Notes: generated from the sequence alone by a model not told the origin. Shown: positions 1-8,625, counted from the first letter of the stretch. The stretch is 18,233 nucleotides of DNA from CALKZN01 sp964633815 (GCA_964633815.1 CAZWHW010000032.1:1-18233); one strand, 5' to 3'. Program-made: numbers and translations.

Positions 1-10
1 TCATTCTTAT

Positions 11-1810
11 TTAATTTGAATATTGACAAATTACATTCAAAAATTCTTGTCCAAACTTTTCTAGTTTTACGGCTCCGACACCATTTAATGTGAGCAGCTC
101 GCTGGCATCTTTGGGACGATATTCCATCATTTCCATTAGCGTTGCGTCATGAAAAATATGGTATGGCGGCACACCTTGGGCATCGGCAAGTTGTTTGCGA
201 CAAGCGCGCAATGCTTCCCAGACAACGCGGTCTTGTTCACTGACATTGCCATATTTTTGCTTTTTGATTTTCTTTTCGGGTTTCGCAGCAAGCATGTCTT
301 CGCGCAGGAAGAGCCTAATGTCGCCTTTGAGCAGTGGGCGGCTTTTCTCAGTGAGTTCCAATGCGCCATAGCGTTCTTGGTTGACGCGAATGAATCCTTG
401 CGCGATCAATTGACGAGCAATCGATTTCCATTGTCTTAAACTGCGATCTTGGCCAATGCCAAAGGTCGATAGGTTCTCATGTTGGAATTGATGGACTTTG
501 TCTGTTGCTTTACCACGCAAAACATCCACTACATGGCCAAGCCCAAAACGTTGTCCTGTTCGGTAGATGCTAGACAAGAGTTTTTGTGCTTCGATGGTGG
601 CATTCCATGTTTTGGGTGGGTTTAAGCAGACATCACAATTGCCACAGGGTTCAGCGGTTTCGCCGAAATATTCAAGCAGAGCTTTGCGGCGACAAGTGGT
701 GATTTCACACCATGCAAGAATGCTATCAATCTTGCTGCGTTGCACACGTTTATGTTCTTCAGCAGCAGAGGATTCTTGCAACATTTGGCTGATTCGAACC
801 ACATCCTGCAAGCCAAAAATCATCCATGCAATAGCAGGTGCACCATCACGACCTGCACGGCCTGTTTCTTGATAGTACGCCTCAATGTTTTTGGGTAAAT
901 CAAGGTGAGCGACAAAACGCACATCGGGTTTATCAATGCCCATGCCAAAGGCAATGGTTGCCACCATTACAACATCACTTTCATGAATGAAACGGCGCTG
1001 GTTTTCGGCACGTTGCTCTTTGCTCATGCCAGCATGATAGGGCAGTGCATTGACTTTGCGTTCTTGCAACCAAGCTGCAGTTGAGTCCACTTTATTGCGT
1101 GACATGCAATAGATGATGCCAGATTGGTCACGATGATCACGCAGAAAATTGATCAACTGTGCTCGACCATCCGTTTTTTCTTGAACAATATAACGAATAT
1201 TAGGTCGATCAAAACTGTCGACAAAAATGGCTGGTTCTTTTAAGGCTAGACGCTCTAAGATTTCATTGCGAGTGCGTTGGTCAGCAGTTGCTGTTAGGGC
1301 GATTCTAGGCACATTTGGAAAAACTTCGCCTAAAACCGCTAGGCCAAGATAGTCAGAACGAAAATCATGCCCCCATTGTGAGACGCAGTGTGCTTCATCA
1401 ATCGCAATGAGTGATAAGGCAATCGTTTGAAAACTATTGAGTGTGTTTGGTTTTAGTAGCCTTTCTGGTGCAATATAGAGAATGTCAATTTGTTCATTGC
1501 GAATAGCGTTTAACAATTCATATTGTTCTTCACTAGATAGCGTTGAGTTAAGAAAAGCGGCACGAATTCCAAGTTGTTGTAACGCCGCGACTTGATCTTG
1601 CATTAAGGCGATGAGTGGCGAGACAACAATGGCCATGCCATCTCGAATGATACCTGGAATTTGATAACAGAGTGATTTGCCGCCACCTGTTGGCATTAAC
1701 ACTAAAGCATCTTTGCCATTTAAACTGTTTTGAATGATGTCGGCTTGTTGACCGCGAAAATCTGCGTAGCCAAAAGTGGAATTGAGTAGTTGTTTGGTTT
1801 GTTCGATCAT
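11..1810 (-). CDS. recQ: ATP-dependent DNA helicase RecQ
   Basis: RecQ is a 3'-5' superfamily 2 DNA helicase acting in recombinational repair and stalled-fork processing. At 599 residues it is close to the 609 of E. coli RecQ. Numbered from the ATG, the sequence shows the Walker A motif MPTGGGKS (about 39-46), the DEAH box in IDEAHCVSQWGHDFR (about 137-151), motif VI QETGRAGRDG (about 314-323), and the RecQ zinc cysteines C373, C389, C392 and C395. An RQC winged-helix region and a C-terminal HRDC domain (about 522-599) follow. The frame also opens at a TTG at 1825, adding five residues; neither start has a clear Shine-Dalgarno. I prefer the ATG at 1810 because it begins nearer the family core. 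The gene ends ten bases from the window edge and is complete. Identification is secure; only the start is uncertain. Confidence 0.96.
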   Translation of the reverse strand: MIEQTKQLLNSTFGYADFRGQQADIIQNSLNGKDALVLMPTGGGKSLCYQIPGIIRDGMAIVVSPLIALMQDQVAALQQLGIRAAFLNSTLSSEEQYELLNAIRNEQIDILYIAPERLLKPNTLNSFQTIALSLIAIDEAHCVSQWGHDFRSDYLGLAVLGEVFPNVPRIALTATADQRTRNEILERLALKEPAIFVDSFDRPNIRYIVQEKTDGRAQLINFLRDHRDQSGIIYCMSRNKVDSTAAWLQERKVNALPYHAGMSKEQRAENQRRFIHESDVVMVATIAFGMGIDKPDVRFVAHLDLPKNIEAYYQETGRAGRDGAPAIAWMIFGLQDVVRISQMLQESSAAEEHKRVQRSKIDSILAWCEITTCRRKALLEYFGETAEPCGNCDVCLNPPKTWNATIEAQKLLSSIYRTGQRFGLGHVVDVLRGKATDKVHQFQHENLSTFGIGQDRSLRQWKSIARQLIAQGFIRVNQERYGALELTEKSRPLLKGDIRLFLREDMLAAKPEKKIKKQKYGNVSEQDRVVWEALRACRKQLADAQGVPPYHIFHDATLMEMMEYRPKDASELLTLNGVGAVKLEKFGQEFLNVICQYSN

Positions 1811-2049
1811 GAACGTTTGATGCAAAAGTTAGCTATGTTCGCGCTACAGTATTCGTTCAGCGCTTTCCATAACCTAAACCTGGGTGATGATGAGTTGAAT
1901 GAGGACATATGCTCATTCTACTCGTTTAAAATTTAGATGTTAGATTGAATCAATGTTTGATATGAAAAATAAATGAAAGTTTATAGGCGAAACCTGCATT
2001 ATTTTAAATTTTGCAGTAAACGAGAGGCTGAAAGAATTCAAATGTTTAT

Positions 2050-3429
2050 TCATCCCTTCCATATTTTGGTCGTTGGATAAAACTGCGACCATGCAAACCA
2101 AAAAGCTTGATGACTACCTAGGTCGCTACCATCAATATCAATTGCTTTAAGGCCACCACTTGCAAGCACGATTTGTACATTTTCAACGTTGATTTTTTTG
2201 CCGTTTTTTAAACTAAGTAAGGCTTGTGCTCTAGGAAAGGCAACGGGCACACCAGATTTTGTTAGAACGCCTATGACATCTTCTTGCACAGGTAGTCGCG
2301 GGTCAATATCGCCAACAGGAAATATGGGACCGTTTGCGTCACGCGTATTACGTAGGTTGAAGTCGCGACCGAGAGCTAGTTCTTCAATTAAAACGGTGGT
2401 TTCTGGATGGGCAGTTTTCCATTCTCCCCAAGTAGTGGTGACTACAGAAGTTTGCTTTAGGTGCAAGCCAATTTTAGCAAGTGGGCCAGTAACAGCATTA
2501 CCTCGAAACGTGTCAAATACCGAATTGCTGCGAACGTCATACATGACTTTATTGGACCGAATTAGTAATCCGCTGGTACGTAGGATCGGACGTTCAACGC
2601 CCTTTGGTAATTCGTCAGTGAAATAGGCTTGCGCTGCGCCGCACAAAGTGCAATAAGGAATGCCAAGGTCTCTTCCACCCAGTGTGTCGTTCACCATCTC
2701 GCGGACCTCCATTATACGACGAGGATAAGCGCGGTATTCCCCGTTGATCCCGATGCCGAAAACAATATCATCATCTTTGAGCCAGCTAGCCGATTCAGCA
2801 GAACTAACTTTTGGGTTGTCGGCTGCAGGTATGCAGTTACAGACTTCGTCAGTTGTGTCGTATGGGCGAGCATCGATGTCCACACCGCCCCAAGCCACTA
2901 AGTGCCATTTAATGTTGCCTTCTGTGAAAATTTTATTCCAGTTTGGATTGAAGTTTGTGTAAATCGTACGTTTTTGATTTAGATATCCCGGGTATGATGG
3001 CATATCCCAAGCGATTAAATAGTTGGTGATTTCTGCTCGGTGGCGAATTGATTTTATATTGATATCCAATAACTCAATAGCCAAGTTTGCAATAGCATTG
3101 CTAAATTCTGGTCGCCATGAAAATCGCATCATATCGACAATAATCCAGCCTAAGCGAGGGTCTTTTGATTTGGCGAGTGTATCGAGTGCACCTTTATCGC
3201 TGGGTTTCCAATTTGCTTGATCCAAGTTATCTGCTACAACTCGATCTAATGCTTCTTGCGCTTCTGAACTGAGCGGTCCGTTTGGGATAGAGGGTGGGGT
3301 GCCAAATTTGGCAATAACATAGTCTGGCAGGTTGGTTATTTGCTGAGCATTTGCCGTCGAGGCAAATAAAGCTAAAACTATCAATTTTAAAGTAAGCAAG
3401 TACCGCATAAGGTGGGATTGCAAAAGCAT
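2050..3429 (-). CDS. Exported DUF3179 domain-containing protein
   Basis: This is a 459-residue protein of the DUF3179 family, whose biochemical role is not established as far as I know. The N-terminus has a signal peptide: a basic start, a hydrophobic stretch at about 9-24 and a likely cleavage after ANA (residues 26-28), so the mature protein should be periplasmic. The DUF3179 region covers about residues 215-440, with the family hallmarks DDIVFGIGINGEYRAYPRR, a CxxC in IPYCTLCGAAQAYF (C260, C263), SGLLIRSNKVMYD and the tail SHQAFWFAWSQFYP. A further close pair, C197 and C199, lies just ahead of the domain. The start at 3429 is supported by a GAGGG six bases upstream; a second Met at residue 8 has no such site. 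It is on the same strand as recQ but 239 bases away, so they are probably not one operon. It is divergent from aroG. Confidence 0.88.
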   Translation of the reverse strand: MLLQSHLMRYLLTLKLIVLALFASTANAQQITNLPDYVIAKFGTPPSIPNGPLSSEAQEALDRVVADNLDQANWKPSDKGALDTLAKSKDPRLGWIIVDMMRFSWRPEFSNAIANLAIELLDINIKSIRHRAEITNYLIAWDMPSYPGYLNQKRTIYTNFNPNWNKIFTEGNIKWHLVAWGGVDIDARPYDTTDEVCNCIPAADNPKVSSAESASWLKDDDIVFGIGINGEYRAYPRRIMEVREMVNDTLGGRDLGIPYCTLCGAAQAYFTDELPKGVERPILRTSGLLIRSNKVMYDVRSNSVFDTFRGNAVTGPLAKIGLHLKQTSVVTTTWGEWKTAHPETTVLIEELALGRDFNLRNTRDANGPIFPVGDIDPRLPVQEDVIGVLTKSGVPVAFPRAQALLSLKNGKKINVENVQIVLASGGLKAIDIDGSDLGSHQAFWFAWSQFYPTTKIWKG

Positions 3430-3634
3430 TTAAAAGCCCTCATAAAAACGTTTAGTAAAGACATTTCATGTCATCAATAGATTAAGAAGACACAAGCGCA
3501 GGTAAAATAATCCCAAAAAATTAATAAGTTAATCTTAATTTGAAACGTAAAAATTAATGCTCAAGCTTGAATTCAAAACAAAAATTTACAGAACCGTTTG
3601 ACGAAAAATTTAATGAGATTTATCTATTGCGATT

Positions 3635-3652
3635 ACACAATAATTATTGTGT
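3635..3652. promoter_or_regulatory. Perfect 18-bp palindrome, candidate operator
   Basis: ACACAATAATTATTGTGT equals its own reverse complement over all 18 bases, with no spacer. This is typical of a site for a symmetric DNA-binding dimer. It lies about 107 bases upstream of the aroG -10 and about 205 bases upstream of the DUF3179 start, so it could serve either gene. It does not fit the TyrR box (TGTAAA-N6-TTTACA), so the cognate protein is unknown to me. Confidence 0.45.
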
Positions 3653-3755
3653 TGATTGATTGGGTAGGTAGTCTGGCTTGAAGATAATTAAACTGGTTTT
3701 ATGAGAAAAATCGATGATTGTCATCAATATGTCGTATCAAATGAATGTTTAATCT

Positions 3756-3764
3756 TGATATAAT
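3756..3764 (+). promoter_or_regulatory. Extended -10 promoter for the aro cluster
   Basis: TGATATAAT is a full TGn extension followed by a consensus TATAAT (3759-3764). No good -35 hexamer lies 17 bases upstream, which is common with extended -10 promoters. Transcription would start near 3771, leaving a leader of about 50 bases before aroG. Confidence 0.55.
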
Positions 3765-3821
3765 CAATTCATTGGTTTAATTAAAGGCTTGATGTAGAAC
3801 AGGCCAAAAACAGTTAATGAT

Positions 3822-4886
3822 ATGAAAAATACTGATGATTTAAGAATTCTTGATGAAAAAGAGTTGATTACGCCAGCGCAGTTGTTGGATGTGTTGCCTA
3901 TTTCTGAAAAAGCAGCAGATACGACAGCCAAAGGTCGACGTGATATTGAAAAAGTGTTGGATGGCAATGACGATCGTTTAGTTGTGATTGTTGGGCCATG
4001 CTCAATTCATGATCCGAAATCAGCTCTTGAATATGCGGCGCGATTGAAAACAATCAAAGATGAGTTGGCTGATGATCTGGTGATTATTATGCGAGTTTAT
4101 TTTGAAAAGCCGCGTACTACAGTTGGTTGGAAAGGTTTGATTAATGATCCAGAAATTAATGGTACATATAACATTAACAAAGGTTTGAACGTTGGACGGA
4201 AGGTCTTGCTGGATATTAATAATTTAGGTTTGCCAGCTGGTTCAGAATATTTAGACCTAATTACGCCTCAATATTCAGCTGATTTAATTGCTTGGGGTGC
4301 GATTGGTGCAAGAACAACAGAAAGCCAATGCCACCGAGAGTTGTCTTCGGGTCTTTCTTGTCCTGTGGGTTTCAAAAATGGCACGAATGGCAATGTCAAA
4401 ATTGCAGTCGATGCGATTGGTGCAGCAAAAAATCCTCATCACTTCTTATCAGTGACTAAAGACGGTCGCACCGCAATTTTTAATAGTGCAGGCAATCCAT
4501 TTTGTCATGTAATTTTGCGAGGTGGAATCGAACCGAACTATTCAGCCGAGCATATTCATTCAACCGGAGAGTTAATTGAGTCTCAAGGTTTGAAAGCGAA
4601 TATCATGGTTGATTTTAGTCATGCTAATAGCTATAAAACACCAGAACGTCAAGCGGAAGTAGCTGATGATGTAGCTAGACAAATCATTAATGGCGAAAAT
4701 CGTATTTTCGGTGTAATGATTGAATCTCATTTGGTTGGTGGTAATCAGAAAGTGGTTGAAGGTGAAGAATTAACCTATGGTCAGAGTATTACTGATGGGT
4801 GCATTGATTGGGATGGTACTGATGCTATCTTGCGACAACTAGCTAGTGCAGTGAGTAGTCGTCGTTCTAAAAATGTGGCGGCTTAG
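3822..4886 (+). CDS. aroG: 3-deoxy-7-phosphoheptulonate (DAHP) synthase, Phe-sensitive AroG type
   Basis: This enzyme condenses phosphoenolpyruvate and erythrose 4-phosphate to DAHP, the first shikimate-pathway step. The 354 residues align throughout with E. coli AroG (350 residues). Metal ligands are at C60 (GPCSIH), H267 (DFSHANS), E301 (ESHL) and D325 (SITDGC). The substrate loop EKPRTTVGWKGL and the motif GARTTESQ are intact. Residues matching the phenylalanine pocket of E. coli AroG are kept: D5 and D6 in TDDLRI, P149 and Q150, S179, F208 and S210. I therefore infer a Phe-inhibited AroG isoform rather than AroF or AroH. There is no clear Shine-Dalgarno before the ATG. It leads a tightly spaced run, with aroE starting 26 bases downstream. 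Confidence 0.95.
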   Translation: MKNTDDLRILDEKELITPAQLLDVLPISEKAADTTAKGRRDIEKVLDGNDDRLVVIVGPCSIHDPKSALEYAARLKTIKDELADDLVIIMRVYFEKPRTTVGWKGLINDPEINGTYNINKGLNVGRKVLLDINNLGLPAGSEYLDLITPQYSADLIAWGAIGARTTESQCHRELSSGLSCPVGFKNGTNGNVKIAVDAIGAAKNPHHFLSVTKDGRTAIFNSAGNPFCHVILRGGIEPNYSAEHIHSTGELIESQGLKANIMVDFSHANSYKTPERQAEVADDVARQIINGENRIFGVMIESHLVGGNQKVVEGEELTYGQSITDGCIDWDGTDAILRQLASAVSSRRSKNVAA

Positions 4887-4912
4887 ACTTCAAGAATCAC
4901 TAAGAGGTTGTC

Positions 4913-5755
4913 ATGGGATCTTATGCCTTATTGGGTGAGAAGTTAGGTCATAGTTTATCGCCGCAGTTACATGCGGCGATTTATCGTCAGTTGGGCAGAA
5001 CAGATTCAACTTATCGCGCGGTGGAAGTTGAGCCAACTAAAGTGGCAGATTTTTTTGCAGGATTCGCTGCGGGTGCTTTTGATGGAATTAATATAACGAT
5101 TCCCTATAAAGCGACTGCTTTACCGTTTTTGCAGCAAATCGATGCCAAAGCGAAACGATTGAATGCAGTAAATTGCGTTTATCTGCGTCATGGCGAATTG
5201 ATTGGTTACAACACAGATGTGTCTGGTTTTGCCTATTTATTGCGTCGTCATGCGATTGAATTGAACGGAGTTAAATGTGCGATTTTGGGGGCTGGAGGAA
5301 GTGCGCAAGCAGTAGCTTCAGTGTTAGCGGATGGAGATGTAAAGTCTGTGAAAGTTGCAAACCGTTCTTTAGATAAAGCTAATCGCTTGTCAATGTTTAT
5401 AGAATCGCTGAATCCAAATGTAAGCACTGAAATTGTCGAATTCTCAGAGTTGTCTGGAGCGGATTTGGATTTGCTTATCAATACTACTTCGCTTGGTATG
5501 TCTCCTAATGTGGATGCTTCAGCGATGTCTGGTGCAGATTTTAGTCAGATTAAAGCGGTAGTTGATTTGATTTATAATCCTGCTGAAACCTTGATTATGC
5601 GAGAAGCTGAGGCGGCCGGAGCAAAAACTGTTAATGGTTTGGAAATGCTGGTCGCGCAAGCGGTGTATTCCGCTGAGATCTGGTTTGGTGGCAATGTAAT
5701 CAGTCGAGTTGATATGGATGCTTTGACCGACGAAATAGCTGAATTAGTAGTTTAA
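4913..5755 (+). CDS. aroE: Shikimate dehydrogenase
   Basis: AroE reduces 3-dehydroshikimate to shikimate using NADPH, the fourth step of the pathway. The 280 residues are of usual length. The N-terminal substrate domain shows GEKLGHSLSPQLH (8-20) and NITIPYK with the catalytic K66. NTDVSGF supplies the partner aspartate D102. The Rossmann dinucleotide loop GAGGSAQA lies at about 126-133, followed by VANRS, the usual place for NADP phosphate recognition. The C-terminal NGLEMLVAQA motif is present. The ATG at 4913 has an AGAGG six bases upstream. It sits between aroG and aroB with gaps of 26 and 15 bases, so co-transcription is likely. Confidence 0.96.
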   Translation: MGSYALLGEKLGHSLSPQLHAAIYRQLGRTDSTYRAVEVEPTKVADFFAGFAAGAFDGINITIPYKATALPFLQQIDAKAKRLNAVNCVYLRHGELIGYNTDVSGFAYLLRRHAIELNGVKCAILGAGGSAQAVASVLADGDVKSVKVANRSLDKANRLSMFIESLNPNVSTEIVEFSELSGADLDLLINTTSLGMSPNVDASAMSGADFSQIKAVVDLIYNPAETLIMREAEAAGAKTVNGLEMLVAQAVYSAEIWFGGNVISRVDMDALTDEIAELVV

Positions 5756-5770
5756 TTAACGAATTTTTAT

Positions 5771-6880
5771 ATGAGTATTTCTATTCCTGTTGCTTTAAAT
5801 GATTATCCATATTCCATTGAGGTGGGTTATGGTTTACGTAATCAACTTGCTGATATTTTGGCGCCTTATAATCAAGGACAAAAATTTTTTGTAGTGTCGC
5901 AAACAACGATTTTGGAGCATTATCAACCGGTTTTAGATCAACTTGGCGAAGCGGGTTATCATTTGATAACTCATGTCGTGCCGGCTGATGAGTCTGCTAA
6001 AAATATTTCTTATGCTGAAGAATTATGGACGGTGATGGTTAATTCTGGCTGTGATCGATCCACTGTGGTGTTGGCACTAGGTGGTGGCGTTGTTGGCGAT
6101 CTGGGCGGCTTTGTTGCTTCGACCTTTATGCGAGGTGTAGATGTCATTCAGATTCCAACGACATTGTTGGCTATGGTGGATTCGGCGATTGGTGGCAAAA
6201 CTGCAGTGAATTTGCCTGCTGGTAAGAATTTGGTTGGTAGGGTCTATCAGCCTAAAATGGTGATTGTTGATCCTGGCTTCTTAGCAACCTTGCCTGAACG
6301 CAATGTGGTGTCGTCTTTGGCTGAAGGTATTAAATATGGTTTTATTAAGGAGAAGCGTATTTTTGATGTCATGAATGAGCGCTATGAAGATATGGTTGCC
6401 TTAGATGATGAAGAATTATTGTTAGATATTATCGCCTCGAGTTGCCGAATTAAGGCCGATATAGTGGCTAATGATCAATTTGAGAATGGTGAGCGTCGAT
6501 TGTTGAATTATGGTCATACAATTGGGCATGCTTTGGAAGCTATTCATGCTTATCAAGGTTTGTATCATGGAGAGGCGGTATTATATGGCATGAAATGCGC
6601 GAATTTTATTTCGTGGCAAAAGGGTTTGTTATCTGATGATGAATATCAAACTTCGCAAGCTGCTTTGGATAAATTTCCGTTGCCAGAATTGCTAGAAATT
6701 GAACCGAATAAAGTGTTAGAGCTAGTCTCGCATGACAAGAAAAACATTAATGGGATGTTACATTTTATTTTATTAGATGGCGTTGGAAATGGCATAGTGC
6801 GAACGGATGTCACCGCTGAAGAAATGATAGCAAGTTTGTCAACTTTGCAGACAGGTGCTAGATTAACGGCTTCTAGTTAA
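5771..6880 (+). CDS. aroB: 3-dehydroquinate synthase
   Basis: AroB converts DAHP to 3-dehydroquinate in the cytoplasm with a catalytic NAD and a divalent metal, the second pathway step. The 369 residues are close to E. coli AroB (362). The NAD-binding motif LALGGGVVGDLGGF (101-114) and the active-site stretch PTTLLAMVDSAIGGKTAVN are intact. Metal ligands are expected at E185 (LAEGIKYG), H249 (NYGHTIGHALE) and H266 (LYHGEAV). In E. coli aroB follows aroK; here no aroK is present in the window and aroB lies between aroE and aroQ. No strong ribosome binding site precedes the ATG, but the 15-base gap after aroE suggests coupled translation. Confidence 0.97.
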   Translation: MSISIPVALNDYPYSIEVGYGLRNQLADILAPYNQGQKFFVVSQTTILEHYQPVLDQLGEAGYHLITHVVPADESAKNISYAEELWTVMVNSGCDRSTVVLALGGGVVGDLGGFVASTFMRGVDVIQIPTTLLAMVDSAIGGKTAVNLPAGKNLVGRVYQPKMVIVDPGFLATLPERNVVSSLAEGIKYGFIKEKRIFDVMNERYEDMVALDDEELLLDIIASSCRIKADIVANDQFENGERRLLNYGHTIGHALEAIHAYQGLYHGEAVLYGMKCANFISWQKGLLSDDEYQTSQAALDKFPLPELLEIEPNKVLELVSHDKKNINGMLHFILLDGVGNGIVRTDVTAEEMIASLSTLQTGARLTASS

Positions 6881-6909
6881 TAAAAAGCTGTTCAGCCACC
6901 GGAGGCATC

Positions 6910-7347
6910 GTGAATTTTCTTGTTATCAATGGGCCTAATTTGAACCTGTTAGGTGAAAGAGAACCAGAGATTTATGGTTCTGAAAGTTTGAATGATGTTA
7001 ATCAATGGTTGATATCTAAAGCTTATGAAGTGAGTACAAAGATCAATCTGGAATTTTTTCAATCAAACCATGAAGGACAGATTATTGATTTTATGCATTC
7101 TCATCGAAAAATTGCTAAAGGCTGTGTGATGAACCCAGGTGGTTTAACTCATTATTCGATTGCGTTGCGTGACGCAATCAGTGCTTGCCAAATTCCAACT
7201 GTCGAAGTGCACATTTCAGATGTTCATGCGCGTGAAGATTTTCGTAAAAAATCTGTGATCAGGGATGTTTGTGTTGCGCAGATATCAGGTCAAGGTAAGC
7301 AAGGTTATCTGCAAGGGATTGAAGTGTTATCGAAGCTATATAATTAA
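6910..7347 (+). CDS. aroQ: Type II 3-dehydroquinate dehydratase
   Basis: AroQ dehydrates 3-dehydroquinate to 3-dehydroshikimate, the third pathway step. At 145 residues it is a typical small type II enzyme, unrelated in fold to the type I AroD of E. coli. The N-terminus reads NGPNLNLLGEREPEIYG, with the catalytic tyrosine at Y22. The motif NPGGLTHYSIALRDAI is close to the usual NPGAYTHTS pattern. VEVHISDVHAREDFRKKS carries the catalytic histidine. The start is a GTG, fixed by a strong GGAGG four bases upstream. It is the last gene of the aro run. An AT-only inverted repeat overlaps its stop codon. Confidence 0.96.
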   Translation: MNFLVINGPNLNLLGEREPEIYGSESLNDVNQWLISKAYEVSTKINLEFFQSNHEGQIIDFMHSHRKIAKGCVMNPGGLTHYSIALRDAISACQIPTVEVHISDVHAREDFRKKSVIRDVCVAQISGQGKQGYLQGIEVLSKLYN

Positions 7348-7357
7348 AAATTATATA
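7337..7357 (+). repeat. AT-only inverted repeat over the aroQ stop codon
   Basis: TATATAATT (7337-7345) and AATTATATA (7349-7357) form a perfect 9-bp stem with an AAA loop, covering the aroQ TAA. A second palindrome, AAATAATATTATTT, follows at 7364-7377. There is no G-C pair and no T tract, so an intrinsic terminator is doubtful. Confidence 0.4.
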
Positions 7358-7399
7358 TATCGAAAATAATATTATTTATTGTAATTAAGATTGTTTGGT

Positions 7400-7405
7400 T
7401 ATAAT
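7400..7405 (+). promoter_or_regulatory. -10 box of a likely sat promoter
   Basis: A consensus TATAAT lies 36 bases before the sat ATG in the gap after aroQ. The -35 is poor: TTATTG at 7376-7381 with an 18-base spacer is the best I see. It suggests sat is transcribed separately from the aro genes. Confidence 0.4.
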
Positions 7406-7440
7406 TCGTTTTCCTTAAAATTAACGCATTGATAACTAGC

Positions 7441-8625
7441 ATGATTAAGCCACATGGTGCAGACCAACTGATTCCTTTGTATGTTGCTGATGAGCAGCAA
7501 CGTCTAGCGCTTGCAGATAGCGCTTCTGGTTTACCGCAAGTATTAGTAAGCTCAGCCACTGCAGCCAATGCTGTTATGTTAGGTAGTGGATATTTCACTC
7601 CTTTGCAAGGCTTTATGAATAAAGCAGATTTGTTATCGGTAGCAGAAAATATGACAACTGCAGATGAGGTGTTCTTTCCAACACCGGTGGCTAATTTATT
7701 GCCTTCTATCGATGGTATAGAAGTTGGTGGTGAAATCGCATTACTTGACCCAAATGTAGAAGGTAATCCAGTCATTGCTATTCAAACAGTTGCAAACATT
7801 GAACAATTGTCAGATGAAGAGATCACGTTTATTGCTGAAAAAGTCTATGCAACAACGGACTCTGAACATCCAGGAGTGTCTGCATTTACTTCGCAAGGTT
7901 CTTTTGTAGTGTCTGGCAGCATTCAAGTGCTGAATTTTAGTTATTTTGCGACTGATTTTCCGGATACATTTAAAACAGCTTATGAAATTCGTGAAGAGAT
8001 CCAACAAGCAGGATGGCAGAAAGTTGTTGCATTTCAAACGCGTAACCCAATGCACCGTGCGCATGAAGAGTTGTGCAAAATGGCGATGGAAGCAGTGGAT
8101 GCAGACGGTTGTATTATCCATATGTTGTTGGGTAAATTGAAAAAGGGAGATATTCCTGCAGACGTGAGAAATGATGCTATACAAACGATGGTTGATCATT
8201 ATTTTATTCCCAATTCGGCAACGATTTCTGGCTACGGATTCGATATGCTTTATGCTGGTCCTAGAGAAGCAGTGTTGCATGCTTTATTTAGACAAAATAT
8301 GGGCGCAACTCATTTAATTGTTGGTCGTGATCATGCTGGAGTGGGCGATTATTATGGCGCATTTGATGCGCAAACAATTTTTGCTGAACAAGTTCCTGAA
8401 AATGCCTTAGAAATTGAAATTTTTAATGCTGATCACACGGCTTATTCAAAGAAATTAAAAGAAGTTGTGATGATGCGCGATGTGCCAGACCATACTAAAG
8501 AAGATTTTATCTTGCTGTCTGGAACTAAGGTGCGAGAAATGCTAGGTGAAGGTATTGCGCCGCCGCCAGAATTTTCACGCCCAGAAGTGGCTAAGATATT
8601 GATGGATTATTATCAATCATTGTAG
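7441..8625 (+). CDS. sat: ATP sulfurylase (sulfate adenylyltransferase), single-subunit Sat type
   Basis: Sat reversibly makes adenosine 5'-phosphosulfate and pyrophosphate from sulfate and ATP. It serves sulfate activation, or in sulfur oxidisers the reverse reaction that yields ATP. The 394 residues match the homo-oligomeric family, unlike the CysD/CysN pair of E. coli. Motifs seen are QTRNPMHRAHEELCK (about 199-213, the QxRNP and HxxH nucleotide site), YAGPREAVLHA, VGRDHAGVGDYYG (about 294-306) and LLSGTKVREMLGEG near the C-terminus. The frame also opens at a TTG at 7429; I chose the ATG at 7441 because it leaves a normal Sat N-terminus, MIKPHG. No APS reductase, APS kinase or other sulfur gene is in the window, so the direction of the reaction cannot be decided from context. 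Confidence 0.94.
   Translation: MIKPHGADQLIPLYVADEQQRLALADSASGLPQVLVSSATAANAVMLGSGYFTPLQGFMNKADLLSVAENMTTADEVFFPTPVANLLPSIDGIEVGGEIALLDPNVEGNPVIAIQTVANIEQLSDEEITFIAEKVYATTDSEHPGVSAFTSQGSFVVSGSIQVLNFSYFATDFPDTFKTAYEIREEIQQAGWQKVVAFQTRNPMHRAHEELCKMAMEAVDADGCIIHMLLGKLKKGDIPADVRNDAIQTMVDHYFIPNSATISGYGFDMLYAGPREAVLHALFRQNMGATHLIVGRDHAGVGDYYGAFDAQTIFAEQVPENALEIEIFNADHTAYSKKLKEVVMMRDVPDHTKEDFILLSGTKVREMLGEGIAPPPEFSRPEVAKILMDYYQSL

Larger units (their letters stand above)
3430..3821. other. Divergent intergenic region, DUF3179 gene / aroG
   Basis: These 392 AT-rich bases separate two divergent genes. They hold an extended -10 promoter facing aroG, a perfect 18-bp palindrome and a smaller 10-bp palindrome, TCAAGCTTGA, at 3561-3570. 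No open frame of note is seen. A promoter for the minus-strand gene must lie here too, but I could not pick out a convincing one. Confidence 0.6.

Noticed and set aside
7810..8280. 156-residue minus-strand frame inside sat
   Set aside because: Lies wholly within sat, is rich in Cys, His and Phe with no recognisable motif, and is a shadow of the real gene.
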